NCBI RefSeq assembly: GCF_000739895.2
Contig: NZ_BBJS01000043.1
Span: 186,001-250,000, forward strand
DNA from: Sphingomonas paucimobilis NBRC 13935
Lineage (GTDB): Bacteria; Pseudomonadota; Alphaproteobacteria; Sphingomonadales; Sphingomonadaceae
DNA length: 64,000 bases
Reading direction: 5' to 3'
Of the stretch, positions 35,025-43,972 are shown in pieces. A program made the position numbers and the translations under genes. A model generated the notes under the pieces. The model had not been told where the DNA came from, did not search any database, and saw only the letters and a program-made list of their open reading frames with translations. Numbering within the stretch: the first letter of the stretch is position 1; each line of letters starts with the position of its first letter.

Positions 35025-35031
35025 GATTGCA

Positions 35032-35694
35032 TCAGGGCAGGATCCTGATCTGATTGTCGACACTCGACACGCCGGGCGCAGACCAGGCCGACCGCTCGGC
35101 TTCCTGGCGCTCCGCCCAGGTCCTCACGGTGCCCTTGAGCGTGATCTTGCTGCCGTCGACCTCGACCTGGACGCGCTGCGCGTCAACCTGCGCGCTGCGC
35201 ACGAGCGCATCCTCGATCTTCTTCTTGACGTCGCCAGGGTTCACCCTGGGCTGGACCGTGATCGTGTTGGTAACGCCCTTCACGCCGGCGATCGATCGGA
35301 CGGCGCGTTCTGCCCATTCCTTCTGGAAGTTCCATTCCACGTGGCCCTCGAGCGTGAGCCAGCCGCTCTTGACGACGATCTTGATCTTGTCGGCGCTGCT
35401 GGGCAGCTCGCGTTTCAGCGACTTGACCGCCTCCTCGGCAATCTCGGGATCGAGGCGCTCGGTCGAGAGCTTGACCTGAATGTCGTTGGCGACGGCCTTC
35501 ACCCCCGAAACCCGCTTCGCCGCCTTCTCGGCATAATAGGAGTCCATGTAGCTCTTGGTGACGCCGCTCAGCGTCACGATGCCGTCCTTCACGGCGACCG
35601 CGATCGTGTCTTCATGCTGGATCGACGGATCGTATTGGATCTCGCTCTCCACGTCCTTCTTGATCGTGGCGTCAGTGCGGAAAAGTGAAACCAT
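35032..35694 (-). CDS. Triple-BON-domain protein
   Basis: A 220-residue protein made of three BON domains (about 5-72, 78-147, 150-218). Each has the VKxGxVTLxG core: VKDGIVTLSGVTKS, VKSGWLTLEGHVEW and VDGSKITLKGTVRT. BON domains bind phospholipid or mediate osmotic-shock protection (OsmY). No signal peptide is evident, which is unusual for OsmY-like proteins, so it may act in the cytoplasm. A CTGA site (35,781) lies 87 bases upstream. Confidence 0.88.
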   Translation of the reverse strand: MVSLFRTDATIKKDVESEIQYDPSIQHEDTIAVAVKDGIVTLSGVTKSYMDSYYAEKAAKRVSGVKAVANDIQVKLSTERLDPEIAEEAVKSLKRELPSSADKIKIVVKSGWLTLEGHVEWNFQKEWAERAVRSIAGVKGVTNTITVQPRVNPGDVKKKIEDALVRSAQVDAQRVQVEVDGSKITLKGTVRTWAERQEAERSAWSAPGVSSVDNQIRILP

Positions 35695-35780
35695 CTCGGA
35701 TCCTCCTGTCTGCTACGGGCATCTAAGCCCCAGTTGGTACTCCGCCGCGGTTCACCTATTCTGCGAGTCGAGCGCGCGCG

Positions 35781-35794
35781 CTGACCCACGTCAG
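35781..35794 (-). promoter_or_regulatory. CTGA-N6-TCAG palindrome upstream of the BON gene
   Basis: Exact CTGA-CCCACG-TCAG; on the minus strand GAATAG begins about 19 bases away. The wider intergenic stretch 35,695-36,001 holds this and the dps site at 35,854, and no gene. Confidence 0.65.
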
Positions 35795-35853
35795 CCGAAA
35801 TCGGGGACATCGAAGGGTAGGCGTTCCCCGAGCAGCGACATTGGCGTGCACGT

Positions 35854-35893
35854 CTGATCTGGGTCAGTTTGCCGCGCGCTTCGCCGGCTAAAG
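35854..35893 (+). promoter_or_regulatory. CTGA-N6-TCAG palindrome plus CTAAAG hexamer upstream of dps
   Basis: Exact CTGA-TCTGGG-TCAG (35,854-35,867), 20 bases, then CTAAAG (35,888-35,893). It would start the dps message near 35,902. Confidence 0.75.
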
Positions 35894-36001
35894 TTGGCGC
35901 GACCTCAGGAGCCGCGCACGTGGCCGAGGATGGCATAGGAGCTGCGACCGCATCGGCGGAATAGTGACCGCGGAGGCGGCGCCATTTGCAGGACAATTCG
36001 A

Positions 36002-36472
36002 ATGGCCATGAATATCGGAATCGACGAGACAAAGAGGAAAGAGATAACCGGCGGCTTGGCCCGCTTGTTGGCGGACACCTACACCCTTTATCTGACGACC
36101 CATAACTTTCACTGGAACGTCTCGGGGCCGATGTTCAACAGCCTTCATGCGATGTTCATGGCGCAATACACCGAATTATGGAACGCCGTTGATCCGATTG
36201 CGGAGAGAATACGTTCTCTTGGTGAGCCGGCGCCGGGGTCCTATGCGCAGTTCGCCAGGCTCAGCTCTCTTGCCGATGCGCCCGAGACGCCCCCGAAGGC
36301 CGAGGCCATGATCAGGATCCTGGCCGAGGGTCACGAGGCGACTGCCCGATCGGCTCGCAGCCTCTTTCCTTTGGCCGATAAAGCGGGCGATCAGGCGACC
36401 GCTGATCTCGCCACGCAACGCGTTGCGGTTCACGAAAAGGCGGCCTGGATGCTCCGCGCGCTCCTCGACTAG
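36002..36472 (+). CDS. dps: Dps DNA-binding ferritin-like protein
   Basis: A 156-residue mini-ferritin that stores iron, quenches hydrogen peroxide and protects DNA as a 12-mer. The ferroxidase residues sit at the family spacing: His37 (THNFHWNVSG), His49, Asp64 and Glu68 (AVDPIAERI). The N-terminal tail is short, with few lysines, so DNA binding may be weak. The ribosome site is poor (AGGA), and an alternative ATG two codons in is possible. Its CTGA promoter groups it with the peroxiredoxin as oxidative-stress defence. Confidence 0.95.
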   Translation: MAMNIGIDETKRKEITGGLARLLADTYTLYLTTHNFHWNVSGPMFNSLHAMFMAQYTELWNAVDPIAERIRSLGEPAPGSYAQFARLSSLADAPETPPKAEAMIRILAEGHEATARSARSLFPLADKAGDQATADLATQRVAVHEKAAWMLRALLD

Positions 36473-36528
36473 TGAGCTGACCTCCGCAGTCCACGCTCTG
36501 GCGGGCGAGAACGATCGCCGCGCGTCGT

Positions 36529-36568
36529 CTGACCTATGTCAGCGTCCGCCATCTTAGTGCTGCTTACC
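36529..36568 (+). promoter_or_regulatory. CTGA-N6-TCAG palindrome plus CTTACC hexamer upstream of the second UspA gene
   Basis: Exact CTGA-CCTATG-TCAG (36,529-36,542), 20 bases, then CTTACC (36,563-36,568); ATG at 36,627. Confidence 0.78.
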
Positions 36569-36626
36569 CTTCTGCTGCTGCGGCCATTGCCTTTCGGCCG
36601 ACCACGCAATCGAAAGGATAGGGTTG

Positions 36627-37439
36627 ATGAAAACAGGATTGCTCCACGTCGCCGAAGACAGAGGCGGAGACGCGCGGCTCGACGCGGCGGTCCAGCTTGC
36701 CCGGGCATTCGACCTTCATCTGACGGGCACGCAGGCTGCGCCCCTGTCGGCCTACGCGATGGCCGACCCCTTCGGCGGGGTCTATCCATCGGTGAAGCTC
36801 TTCACGGAGCACGAGAAGCGACAGGATGCCACGCGCGCGGCCGTGGAGGCCAGACTGCGCGACGAGGGCGTGGCGTTCGACTGGGTACGCGGAGCTGGTT
36901 CTCCCGCGACGGTGCTTCTCGATCAATCGCGGCTGAGCGACGTGATCATCCTCAGTCATCTCGAAAGCGACGAAGGCGGCTGGGACGCCGAACTCGACCT
37001 CGTCGGCGACGTCGCAGTCCATTCGCGCGCTCCGATCCTCTCGGTGCCTTATGACAACGGAACGCTTGATCTCGAGGGCACTGCGCTCGTCGCGTGGAAC
37101 GCTTCGTTCGAGGCCGCGCAGGCGCTGCGTTTCGCGGTTCCGCTCCTGAGCCGGGCGGCGCGCGTCCAGATCGTGACGATCGGGGACGACGCTCCCGAAT
37201 TTCCCGCAGCCGGCGCCGCCGCCTATCTCTCGCATCATGGCATCCAGTCGGAGTTGCTCCCGGTGCCCCGCGGCGAGCTCAGCGTGGGGGAGGAACTGCT
37301 GAACGTCATCATCGACTCGCGGTCGAGCTTCGCGGTTCTCGGCGCCTATGGGCATTCGCGCATTCGCGAACGTATCCTTGGTGGGGTCACGCGCGAGATG
37401 TTGCTGCGGTCCCCGAAGCCGCTGCTGCTGGCCCATTGA
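36627..37439 (+). CDS. Universal stress protein (tandem UspA, second copy)
   Basis: A 270-residue tandem UspA. The N-terminal domain starts KTGLLHVAEDRGGDARLDAA. The C-terminal domain has LVAWNASFEAAQALRFAVPL and the nucleotide-loop signature GAYGHSRIRERILGGVTREM. The ATG at 36,627 is preferred over the TTG one codon before because AAAGGA lies about 9 bases upstream. It heads a run with a small lipoprotein and a HAD enzyme. Confidence 0.92.
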   Translation: MKTGLLHVAEDRGGDARLDAAVQLARAFDLHLTGTQAAPLSAYAMADPFGGVYPSVKLFTEHEKRQDATRAAVEARLRDEGVAFDWVRGAGSPATVLLDQSRLSDVIILSHLESDEGGWDAELDLVGDVAVHSRAPILSVPYDNGTLDLEGTALVAWNASFEAAQALRFAVPLLSRAARVQIVTIGDDAPEFPAAGAAAYLSHHGIQSELLPVPRGELSVGEELLNVIIDSRSSFAVLGAYGHSRIRERILGGVTREMLLRSPKPLLLAH

Positions 37440-37456
37440 GCAGGGGAGAACGATCG

Positions 37457-37792
37457 ATGCGTCGGTTCCTCGCGGCGACCGCCTTGTGCGTCGCACTCGC
37501 TGGATGCGGAACGCAGAAGGCCGAACAGCCTGCCGCCGGCCAGACCGCCACGAGCGACGGGATAAACGACTACCAGCAGGCGGTGATCAACCTCAACGAG
37601 GCATCGCGGAAGGCGGTGCTTTTCCGTGCAATCCGAGATGCCGGCCTTCCGTGCCAGAACGTCATTCAAGCCGAGCGGCTGCCTGACGAGAAGGACGGGC
37701 CGGTCTGGCGCGCGCAGTGCGAGGACAAGTCATATCACCTCGTCATCGTCCGCGCTGACGGAACAGCCTATGTGGTGAGCCGGACCCGATGA
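37457..37792 (+). CDS. Small lipoprotein of unknown function
   Basis: A 111-residue lipoprotein: lipobox ALAGC (Cys17), linker GTQKAEQPAAGQTATS, then a compact domain with DYQQAVINLNEASRKAVLFR, AGLPCQNV and VWRAQCEDKSYHLVIVRADG. The two mature cysteines may form a disulfide. GGGGAGAA lies upstream of the ATG, 18 bases after the UspA stop. I do not recognise the family. Confidence 0.72.
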   Translation: MRRFLAATALCVALAGCGTQKAEQPAAGQTATSDGINDYQQAVINLNEASRKAVLFRAIRDAGLPCQNVIQAERLPDEKDGPVWRAQCEDKSYHLVIVRADGTAYVVSRTR

Positions 37793-37838
37793 CCGCACGA
37801 GGCGAGCGCGATGTCGACGCACTTGCGACGGTGGCAGC

Positions 37839-38585
37839 GTGAAGCAGCTAATGGCGTTCGATCTCGACGGCACGTTGGCCGAGAGCAAGGCCCCGCTCGA
37901 TGACGAGGTAGCCGGGCTGCTTGCCGCGCTCTTGTCCTTCGCGCAGGTGGCGGTGATTTCCGGGGGCGACTGGCCTCAGTTCAAGAAGCAGGTCGTCGAT
38001 CGGCTGCCGCCGGGTGCCGAGCTGGGGCGGCTGTGGATCCTGCCGACGGCAGGAGCGAAGCTTTTCCGGTTCGCCGGAGAGTGGCGCCAAGCCTATTCGG
38101 AGGCAATCACGCCTGCCGAGAAGGCCCACATACTCAAGGAGCTGGATCGGGCGATCAAGGCTGCCGAGCTCGATCGCGATCCCGCATGGGGGCCCCGGAT
38201 CGAGGACCGCGGCACCCAGATCACCTATTCAGGGATTGGGCAGAAGGCGCCGCTCGAGGCCAAGGAGGCCTGGGATCCGGATCGGCGCAAGCGGCTACAG
38301 CTCCAGGAGATGCTGAGGCGAACCTTGACAGAATGGTCGGTCAATATCGGAGGCACCACCTCAATAGACATCACCCGGGCAGGAATTGACAAAGGTTTCG
38401 GGCTTCGCAAGCTCGCCGCAGAGAGCGGCGTTCCTTTGGAAGACATGGTCTTCCTCGGCGATTCGATTTTCCCGGGTGGCAACGACTATCCGGCCGTCAC
38501 CGTCGGAGTCGATGCAGTTGCCGTTCGCGACGTGCAGGAGACGAAGAGCATTCTTCATGCTCTGACGCTGTGGCTAGGCCGTTGA
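37839..38585 (+). CDS. HAD-superfamily phosphatase, phosphomannomutase-like
   Basis: A 248-residue HAD type IIB enzyme. The nucleophile motif is AFDLDGTLAES, and the later motifs ISGGDWPQFKKQ, GGTTSIDITRAGIDKGFGL and FLGDSIFPGGNDYPA resemble the alpha-phosphomannomutase family of eukaryotes (GDKT-PGGND). It could be a phosphomannomutase converting mannose-6- and mannose-1-phosphate or a sugar phosphatase; sequence alone does not decide. The GTG at 37,839 is used; an ATG four codons in is possible. Its neighbours in the mannose pathway (ManA, ManC) give the mutase reading weight. Confidence 0.75.
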   Translation: MKQLMAFDLDGTLAESKAPLDDEVAGLLAALLSFAQVAVISGGDWPQFKKQVVDRLPPGAELGRLWILPTAGAKLFRFAGEWRQAYSEAITPAEKAHILKELDRAIKAAELDRDPAWGPRIEDRGTQITYSGIGQKAPLEAKEAWDPDRRKRLQLQEMLRRTLTEWSVNIGGTTSIDITRAGIDKGFGLRKLAAESGVPLEDMVFLGDSIFPGGNDYPAVTVGVDAVAVRDVQETKSILHALTLWLGR

Positions 38586-38734
38586 GCCCGCCAGACGATG
38601 GTGGGTCGGTCTAGCTCCGATGGCAGCCGCGGGGGCTCGGGACGAACGGATGATTCTGACGGAACGATTTGCCATCTCATCTGCAGCGCGGGGCGATCGC
38701 AGGCGATGAGGGGCCGGGACAGGGACTGAATAGA

Positions 38735-39682
38735 ATGGCGGATCCATACCAAACCCTGAACGTCCCGCGCGATGCCGACGATGCCACGATCAAGAAGGCA
38801 TATCGCAAGCTCGCCAAGGAGTATCATCCCGACCGTAACGCGGATAAGCCGGGGGCGGCGGAACGCTTCGCTGCCGTGACCGCGGCCTACGACCTGCTCA
38901 CCGACAAGGACAAACGAGCGCGCTACGATCGCGGCGAGATCGACGAGGACGGCAATCCGAAGGCTCCCTTCGGCTTCTCCGATTTCGATGGCGCCGGTCC
39001 TTTCGCCCGGCGCGGCGGCTTCCGCGCGGGCGCCGATGGCGGCGCGACAACCTTCGAATTCAGCGGAGACGAGGCCGACTTCGCCAGCATCTTCGGCGAC
39101 TTGTTCGGCCGCGGGGAGACCGCGGGTGGAGCGCGCCGGCACGGTTCGTATCGCCCTCGCGGAGCGGACGTCGCCTATCGTTTGAATGTCAGCTTCGAGG
39201 ATGCCGCGGCTCTGCGACCGCAGCATATCGACCTGGGGGGTGGGAAGGCTCTCGACCTCAAGCTGCCGGCAGGCTTCGAGTCCGGCACCCAGCTGCGTCT
39301 TCGCGGGCAGGGTGAGGATGGTCCCGGAGGCGCTGGCGATGCGATCGTCATCCTCGAAATTCAGCCGCACCGATTCTTTGCGCGCGAAGGCGACGATGTA
39401 TTGCTGGACCTGCCGGTGCGCTGGGACGAAGCCGTGCTCGGCGCCAAGGTGCGGGTCCCGACCGTCGACGGACCGGTGTTGCTGACGATCCCTAAGGGAT
39501 CGAGCTCGGGCCGCACGCTACGGATCAAGGGCAAGGGGTTCCACCGGCGGGACGGTTCACGCGGCAATCAGTTGGTCCGCCTGATGGTGCATCTGCCTTC
39601 CGGAGACGCCGAGCTCGAGGAGTTCGCCCGCACCTGGGCTCAGCGTCATGACGAGAATCCGCGCGCGACGATGGGGGTCTGA
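38735..39682 (+). CDS. cbpA: CbpA-type DnaJ co-chaperone
   Basis: A 315-residue Hsp40 of the simplified DnaJ (CbpA) class. The J domain (1-70) has the HPD motif in KEYHPDRNAD. A Gly/Phe-rich linker (FGFSDFDGAGPFARRGGF) follows, without the zinc-finger of full DnaJ, and then the C-terminal substrate domains (DVAYRLNVSFEDA; RLRGQGEDGPGGAGDAIVIL; GSSSGRTLRIKGKG). The ATG at 38,735 gives the canonical MADPYQTLNVPRDA start. It would serve the DnaK/GrpE encoded 3 kb on. Confidence 0.93.
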   Translation: MADPYQTLNVPRDADDATIKKAYRKLAKEYHPDRNADKPGAAERFAAVTAAYDLLTDKDKRARYDRGEIDEDGNPKAPFGFSDFDGAGPFARRGGFRAGADGGATTFEFSGDEADFASIFGDLFGRGETAGGARRHGSYRPRGADVAYRLNVSFEDAAALRPQHIDLGGGKALDLKLPAGFESGTQLRLRGQGEDGPGGAGDAIVILEIQPHRFFAREGDDVLLDLPVRWDEAVLGAKVRVPTVDGPVLLTIPKGSSSGRTLRIKGKGFHRRDGSRGNQLVRLMVHLPSGDAELEEFARTWAQRHDENPRATMGV

Positions 39683-39696
39683 GAGGGGGCGGAGCT

Positions 39697-39733
39697 GTGC
39701 ACGCGTACCGACGTCGACCCGATGCGCGTGCAC
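39697..39733. terminator. Hairpin between converging DnaJ and HxlR genes
   Basis: GTGCACGCG pairs perfectly with CGCGTGCAC across 19 bases, lying between two stop codons facing each other. Confidence 0.5.
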
Positions 39734-39740
39734 CAGTCGA

Positions 39741-40124
39741 TCAGGCTGCTCTGCCTGACCGCTGGACCCAGTCTTCAATCTCAAAGGCGTGCGTCTCGAT
39801 CCAGCGATCGAGCTCGCGCACGACGCTGCTGAGGGTGTAGCCCAGCGAGGTGAGTGCATATTCGACCCGCGGTGGTACCTCAGGGTAGCTGGTGCGCGCC
39901 ACCAAGCCACACTCCTCGAGGCGACGCAGGGCCTGGATCAGCATCTTCTCCGATACGCCGCCGATGCGCCGACGCAGCTCGGCGGTGCGATACGAACGCT
40001 CGCTAAGCGCGTGGATAACGAGCAGCGTCCATTTTTCAGCCAAGAGCGCCAGTACCTTCCGTGCCGGGCAATCAGCAAGGAACACGTCGCACTGCAGTTC
40101 GCGGAAGGCACGCGAATTCTCCAT
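39741..40124 (-). CDS. HxlR family transcription regulator
   Basis: A 127-residue winged-helix regulator: CPARKVLALLAEKWTLLVIHAL and ELRRRIGGVSEKMLIQALRRLEECGLVAR are the HxlR signature. Cys12 and Cys19 could act as a thiol or electrophile sensor, as in YodB/HypR-type members. It is divergent from the metallo-hydrolase gene, with a palindrome overlapping its own ribosome site, so autoregulation plus control of the hydrolase is likely. Confidence 0.9.
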   Translation of the reverse strand: MENSRAFRELQCDVFLADCPARKVLALLAEKWTLLVIHALSERSYRTAELRRRIGGVSEKMLIQALRRLEECGLVARTSYPEVPPRVEYALTSLGYTLSSVVRELDRWIETHAFEIEDWVQRSGRAA

Positions 40125-40144
40125 TACTTACCTCACGGTATGTA
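40125..40144. promoter_or_regulatory. Candidate HxlR operator
   Basis: TACTTACC and GGTATGTA flank TCAC: an 8-bp inverted repeat with one mismatch directly before the HxlR start codon. The position would block HxlR translation or transcription and also influence the divergent gene. Confidence 0.6.
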
Positions 40145-40236
40145 CTTGCTGAGTGGGCTGTACGGCAACACCTCCTAGCGTGCAAGGCGCCCACTCGCTG
40201 GCGGTGCGGCGCACGACGACGAAAGGAGGCTTCGAG

Positions 40237-41220
40237 GTGAAATCGTTGACCAAGGTCTTGCCTGCTATCGCAGCAGCAATTTTGCCCCTGTCAGTTTCGG
40301 CAGAGCCGGCACATGCGGCGAGGGTAGAGCGGTCAGCAGCGCAGGCGCCCGGTTTCTATCGGGTGATGCTTGGCGATTTTGAGATCACCGTTTTGACGGA
40401 CGGCACCACGCCGGTGCCTTTCGCCGACCTGCTCCATGGCATCAGCCGTGGGGAACTGGCCGAGATCTTTCGCGCTGCCGGCGAGCCGCTCGACCGCGAA
40501 ACTTCGATCAACAGCTTCCTGATCGACACGGGCGAGCGCCGTATCCTGATCGAGGCAGGCGCGGGAGGGTTGTTTGGCGACTGCTGCGGGCGTCTCCCAG
40601 CCATGCTGAAGGAAGCAGGCTATTCGCCGGAGTCGATCGACGCGGTGCTCCTGACGCATGTTCACGGTGACCATTCGGGTGGCCTGACCGTGGACGGTCG
40701 TCGAGTCTTTCCGAACGCCGAGATCTACCTCGCTAAGCAGGAGCTCGAATATTGGCTGAGCGACGTGGCTAAGGCACGGGCAAAAGCCAGTCACAGCAAG
40801 ATGTTCGAAGAGGGGCGTGCGGCCCTTGCACCCTATTACGCAGCGGGTCGTATCCGTACCTTCACCGCGCCGGCGGAGTTGTTTCCCGGCATTCGTGCGA
40901 CCGCCGCACCCGGCCACACGCCCGGGCACAGTTTCTTCGAGATCGAGAGCCGCGGGAATCGCTTACGCGTGGTCGGCGACATCATCCACGCGGCCGAGAT
41001 TCAGCTGCCGCGACCCGACATCACAATCGATTTTGACGCCGACGAAGCGCGGGCGGCAAAGACGAGGACGGCCGCCCTGGCGGAGCTTGCCGGTACCCAC
41101 GAGCTCGTGGCAGCGCCCCATGTCTCCTTCCCGGGCCTGGGACATGTCGTGCGTGCCGGCGTCGGTTACGCCTGGACGCCGATCCCCTATTCCGCGGCCG
41201 TTCGGCAGGTAGGGCACTGA
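40237..41220 (+). CDS. Exported MBL-fold metallo-hydrolase
   Basis: A 327-residue metallo-beta-lactamase-fold enzyme with a signal peptide (KVLPAIAAAILPLSVSAEPAHA). The metal motif is LTHVHGDHSGG near residue 172, with further ligands in PGHTPGHSFFE and VVGDIIHAAE. It resembles periplasmic quorum-quenching or aryl-sulfatase-like hydrolases, but the substrate is unknown. The start is GTG after AAAGGAGG at good spacing. It is probably induced when the divergent HxlR protein releases the operator. Confidence 0.85.
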   Translation: MKSLTKVLPAIAAAILPLSVSAEPAHAARVERSAAQAPGFYRVMLGDFEITVLTDGTTPVPFADLLHGISRGELAEIFRAAGEPLDRETSINSFLIDTGERRILIEAGAGGLFGDCCGRLPAMLKEAGYSPESIDAVLLTHVHGDHSGGLTVDGRRVFPNAEIYLAKQELEYWLSDVAKARAKASHSKMFEEGRAALAPYYAAGRIRTFTAPAELFPGIRATAAPGHTPGHSFFEIESRGNRLRVVGDIIHAAEIQLPRPDITIDFDADEARAAKTRTAALAELAGTHELVAAPHVSFPGLGHVVRAGVGYAWTPIPYSAAVRQVGH

Positions 41221-41394
41221 GGACTGTTGCGCGTTCAGCGCGCCGCCGCGCGCCGTCCCAGTGCCGCCGCGCGCGCGGTCGTAGCTCGCGAGGAAGCTTG
41301 ATCGAGCGAAAGCTCGTCAGATCCAAAGTCTGCTGACGGGAAGTAGACGAGTGCGCGCACGCCGGCGGTCTGCAGAGGCGAGGGTTCGCGGCAA

Positions 41395-41408
41395 CTGATC
41401 CAGGTCAG
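41395..41408 (+). promoter_or_regulatory. CTGA-N6-TCAG palindrome upstream of dnaK
   Basis: Exact CTGA-TCCAGG-TCAG, 57 bases before the dnaK ATG. No CTTACC-like hexamer stands at 20 bases; a GATACT lies 13 bases downstream, so spacing here differs. The stretch 41,221-41,394 shows nothing else. Confidence 0.65.
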
Positions 41409-41465
41409 GACTCACCTGCAGGATACTGTCCATCGTCGGCGTTCGATTTATCCTTGGAGGCTGGC

Positions 41466-43340
41466 ATGGCGAAAGCAATCGGCATCGATCTCGGCACCAC
41501 CAATTCATGCGTCGCGGTGATGGAGGGCAAGGAGCCCAAGGTCATCGAGAATGCCGAAGGTGCCCGGACCACCCCATCCATGGTGGCCTTCCGCCCTGAT
41601 GGCGAGGTGCTGGTCGGTGCCGCCGCGAAGCGTCAGGCCATTACCAATCCGGAGCAGACCCTCTTTGCGATCAAGCGCCTGATCGGGCGCCGCTACGATG
41701 ACCCCATCGTCCAGAAGGACAAGGGCATGGTCCCCTACAAGATCGTTCCCGGCGCCAATGGTGACGCCTGGGTCGAGGTGAACGGAAAGAAGTCGAGCCC
41801 CAGCGAGATTTCTGCGCACATCCTGCGCAAGATGAAGGAGACTGCCGAGAAATATCTGGGCGAGCCGGTCACCGAAGCCGTCATCACCGTTCCGGCCTAT
41901 TTCAACGACGCCCAGCGGCAGGCGACCAAGGATGCTGGGACCATCGCCGGTCTCGAGGTTCTGCGCATCATCAATGAGCCAACGGCTGCCGCCCTTGCCT
42001 ACGGGCTCGAAAAGAAGAAGGCAGGCACGATCGCGGTCTATGATCTTGGCGGCGGCACTTTCGACGTGTCCATTCTCGAACTCGGCGATGGCGTGTTCGA
42101 AGTGAAGTCGACCAACGGCGACACCTTTCTCGGCGGCGAGGATTTCGACAAGCGGATCATCGACTTTCTGGCGGACGAGTTCCGCAAGGAGCAGGGCATC
42201 GATCTGCGCCAAGACCGGCTCGCGCTCCAGCGGCTGAAAGAGGCGGCCGAGAAAGCGAAGATCGAGCTCAGCTCGGCATCACAGACGAGTGTCAACCTGC
42301 CCTTCATTACCGCGGATCAATCCGGTCCGAAGCATCTCGACATCAGCCTAACGCGCGCCAAGCTCGAGGCGCTGGTCGATGACCTCATCTCCCGCACCGT
42401 GGGGCCGTGCAAGGCGGCGCTGGAGGATGCAGGGCTCAAGGCCGATCAGCTCGACGAAGTCGTGCTGGTCGGCGGGATGACCCGCATGCCGAAGGTCGTC
42501 GAGGCGGTGAAGACCATCTTCGGGCGCGAGCCGCACCAGGGCGTCAACCCTGACGAGGTCGTGGCACTCGGCGCAGCGATCCAGGCGGGCGTGCTGAAGG
42601 GCCAGGTCGAGGACGTGCTGCTCCTCGACGTCACGCCATTGTCGTTGGGCATCGAGACGCTCGGCGGCGTGATGACCAAGCTCATCGACCGGAACACGAC
42701 AATACCTACGAAGAAGAGCCAGACCTTCTCGACGGCGGAGGACAACCAGCCCGCTGTGACCATCAGGGTCTTCCAGGGCGAGCGGGAAATGGCCGAGGAC
42801 AACAAGCTCCTCGGCCAGTTCAATCTCGAGAACATCGCACCCGCGCCCCGAGGCGTGCCGCAGATCGAGGTGACGTTCGATATCGATGCAAACGGCATCG
42901 TGAACGTTTCCGCGACAGACAAGGGGACCGGGCGCGAGCAGAAGATCACCATCCAGTCGTCGGGCGGACTGAGCGAAGAGGACATCAAGCGTGCGGTCAG
43001 GGATGCCGAAGAGCATGCCAGCGAGGACAGGAAGCGGCGCGAATTGGCGGAAGCGAAGAACCAGTCCGACGCTCTGATCTTCCTCTCCGAAAAGACGCTT
43101 GCGGATGCAGGAGATCGCGTTGCGGCCGCGGATCGGCAAGCCGTCGAAGAGGCGGTTTCGAACCTGAAGACGGCCATGCAGGGCGACCAGATCGAGGACA
43201 TCCGCGCGCGCGGCGAGGATCTGCAGTCTGCGACGCAGAAGGTCGCCAGCGCCCAGCGCTCCGAGCCGGGCAGCACATCGTCGGCTGACGACGGGATTGT
43301 GGATGCCGAGTTCGAGGAGGCGGACGACGCGAAGAAGTGA
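41466..43340 (+). CDS. dnaK: Chaperone DnaK (Hsp70)
   Basis: A 624-residue Hsp70. The ATPase domain begins [20 protein letters not shown], with [14 protein letters not shown] and [12 protein letters not shown]. The substrate domain has [20 protein letters not shown], and the lid ends with [14 protein letters not shown]. Insertion and length fit the proteobacterial type. The ATG at 41,466 follows GGAGG; a TTG four codons earlier overlaps that site. It is followed by grpE rather than dnaJ, an order unlike the usual dnaKJ operon, which suggests a stress-island copy in addition to the housekeeping one. Confidence 0.97.
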   Translation: MAKAIGIDLGTTNSCVAVMEGKEPKVIENAEGARTTPSMVAFRPDGEVLVGAAAKRQAITNPEQTLFAIKRLIGRRYDDPIVQKDKGMVPYKIVPGANGDAWVEVNGKKSSPSEISAHILRKMKETAEKYLGEPVTEAVITVPAYFNDAQRQATKDAGTIAGLEVLRIINEPTAAALAYGLEKKKAGTIAVYDLGGGTFDVSILELGDGVFEVKSTNGDTFLGGEDFDKRIIDFLADEFRKEQGIDLRQDRLALQRLKEAAEKAKIELSSASQTSVNLPFITADQSGPKHLDISLTRAKLEALVDDLISRTVGPCKAALEDAGLKADQLDEVVLVGGMTRMPKVVEAVKTIFGREPHQGVNPDEVVALGAAIQAGVLKGQVEDVLLLDVTPLSLGIETLGGVMTKLIDRNTTIPTKKSQTFSTAEDNQPAVTIRVFQGEREMAEDNKLLGQFNLENIAPAPRGVPQIEVTFDIDANGIVNVSATDKGTGREQKITIQSSGGLSEEDIKRAVRDAEEHASEDRKRRELAEAKNQSDALIFLSEKTLADAGDRVAAADRQAVEEAVSNLKTAMQGDQIEDIRARGEDLQSATQKVASAQRSEPGSTSSADDGIVDAEFEEADDAKK

Positions 43341-43415
43341 TCCGGTCCGTTCCGCTGATCACTGTTTGGTGAAGTGGCGCCTGCCGCTTGCACGGATGAA
43401 TGAAGGCTCGGTCAA

Positions 43416-43955
43416 ATGAACCAGGACGACATCGCTGAAGGAGGGCAGTCTCCGGAGCCGCAGGAGCAAGGGGTGGAGAAGCCCGAGTCCAAGCAGGCGG
43501 CCGCATCGGAAGCCGACGAGCTGCGGGAGCGGCTCCTGCGTGCGCTGGCCGATGCCGAGAATGCCAGAAAGCGAGCCGATCGCGCGCGTGCCGAGGGGCG
43601 CGAAACCGGCATTGCAGACCTAGTCTCGAAGATCGTTCCCGCTCTCGACAGCCTCGATCTCGCCATCGAGGCGGCCAGCCGGACGGAGGAAGGAACCCGG
43701 CCGAGTGTCGATGCCCTGTTAAACGGGCTCCGGGCGACCAGTCGCGCGTTCCTCGATGCGCTGGTCAAGGTTGGCGTCGAGCGAATATGCCCCGGTACGG
43801 GCGAGGCGTTCGACCCCAACATCCACGATGCGATCTCATCGCGATCTGATGACGAGACCGGTGATGGCCTGGTCCTGGAGACCCTCCAGCCCGGATACAG
43901 GGTTGCAAGCCGGCTTGTGCGGCCCGCGCGCGTCGTGATTTCAAGGGCGAGCTGA
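43416..43955 (+). CDS. grpE: Nucleotide exchange factor GrpE
   Basis: A 179-residue exchange factor for DnaK. An acidic, disordered start (residues 1-30) precedes a long helix (EADELRERLLRALADAENARKRADR) and the beta-wing domain containing GVERICPGTGEAFDPNIHDA and LETLQPGYRVASRLVRPARV. It lies 75 bases downstream of dnaK in the same direction, so is co-transcribed. Confidence 0.95.
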   Translation: MNQDDIAEGGQSPEPQEQGVEKPESKQAAASEADELRERLLRALADAENARKRADRARAEGRETGIADLVSKIVPALDSLDLAIEAASRTEEGTRPSVDALLNGLRATSRAFLDALVKVGVERICPGTGEAFDPNIHDAISSRSDDETGDGLVLETLQPGYRVASRLVRPARVVISRAS

Positions 43956-43972
43956 GCGAGGAGGCGGATCCG

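Noticed and set aside
38655..38690. A GGAAC element before cbpA as an EcfG general-stress promoter
   Set aside because: No CGTT-type -10 stands at the required 16-17 bases; the same failed at GGAAC sequences near 5218 and 22802.
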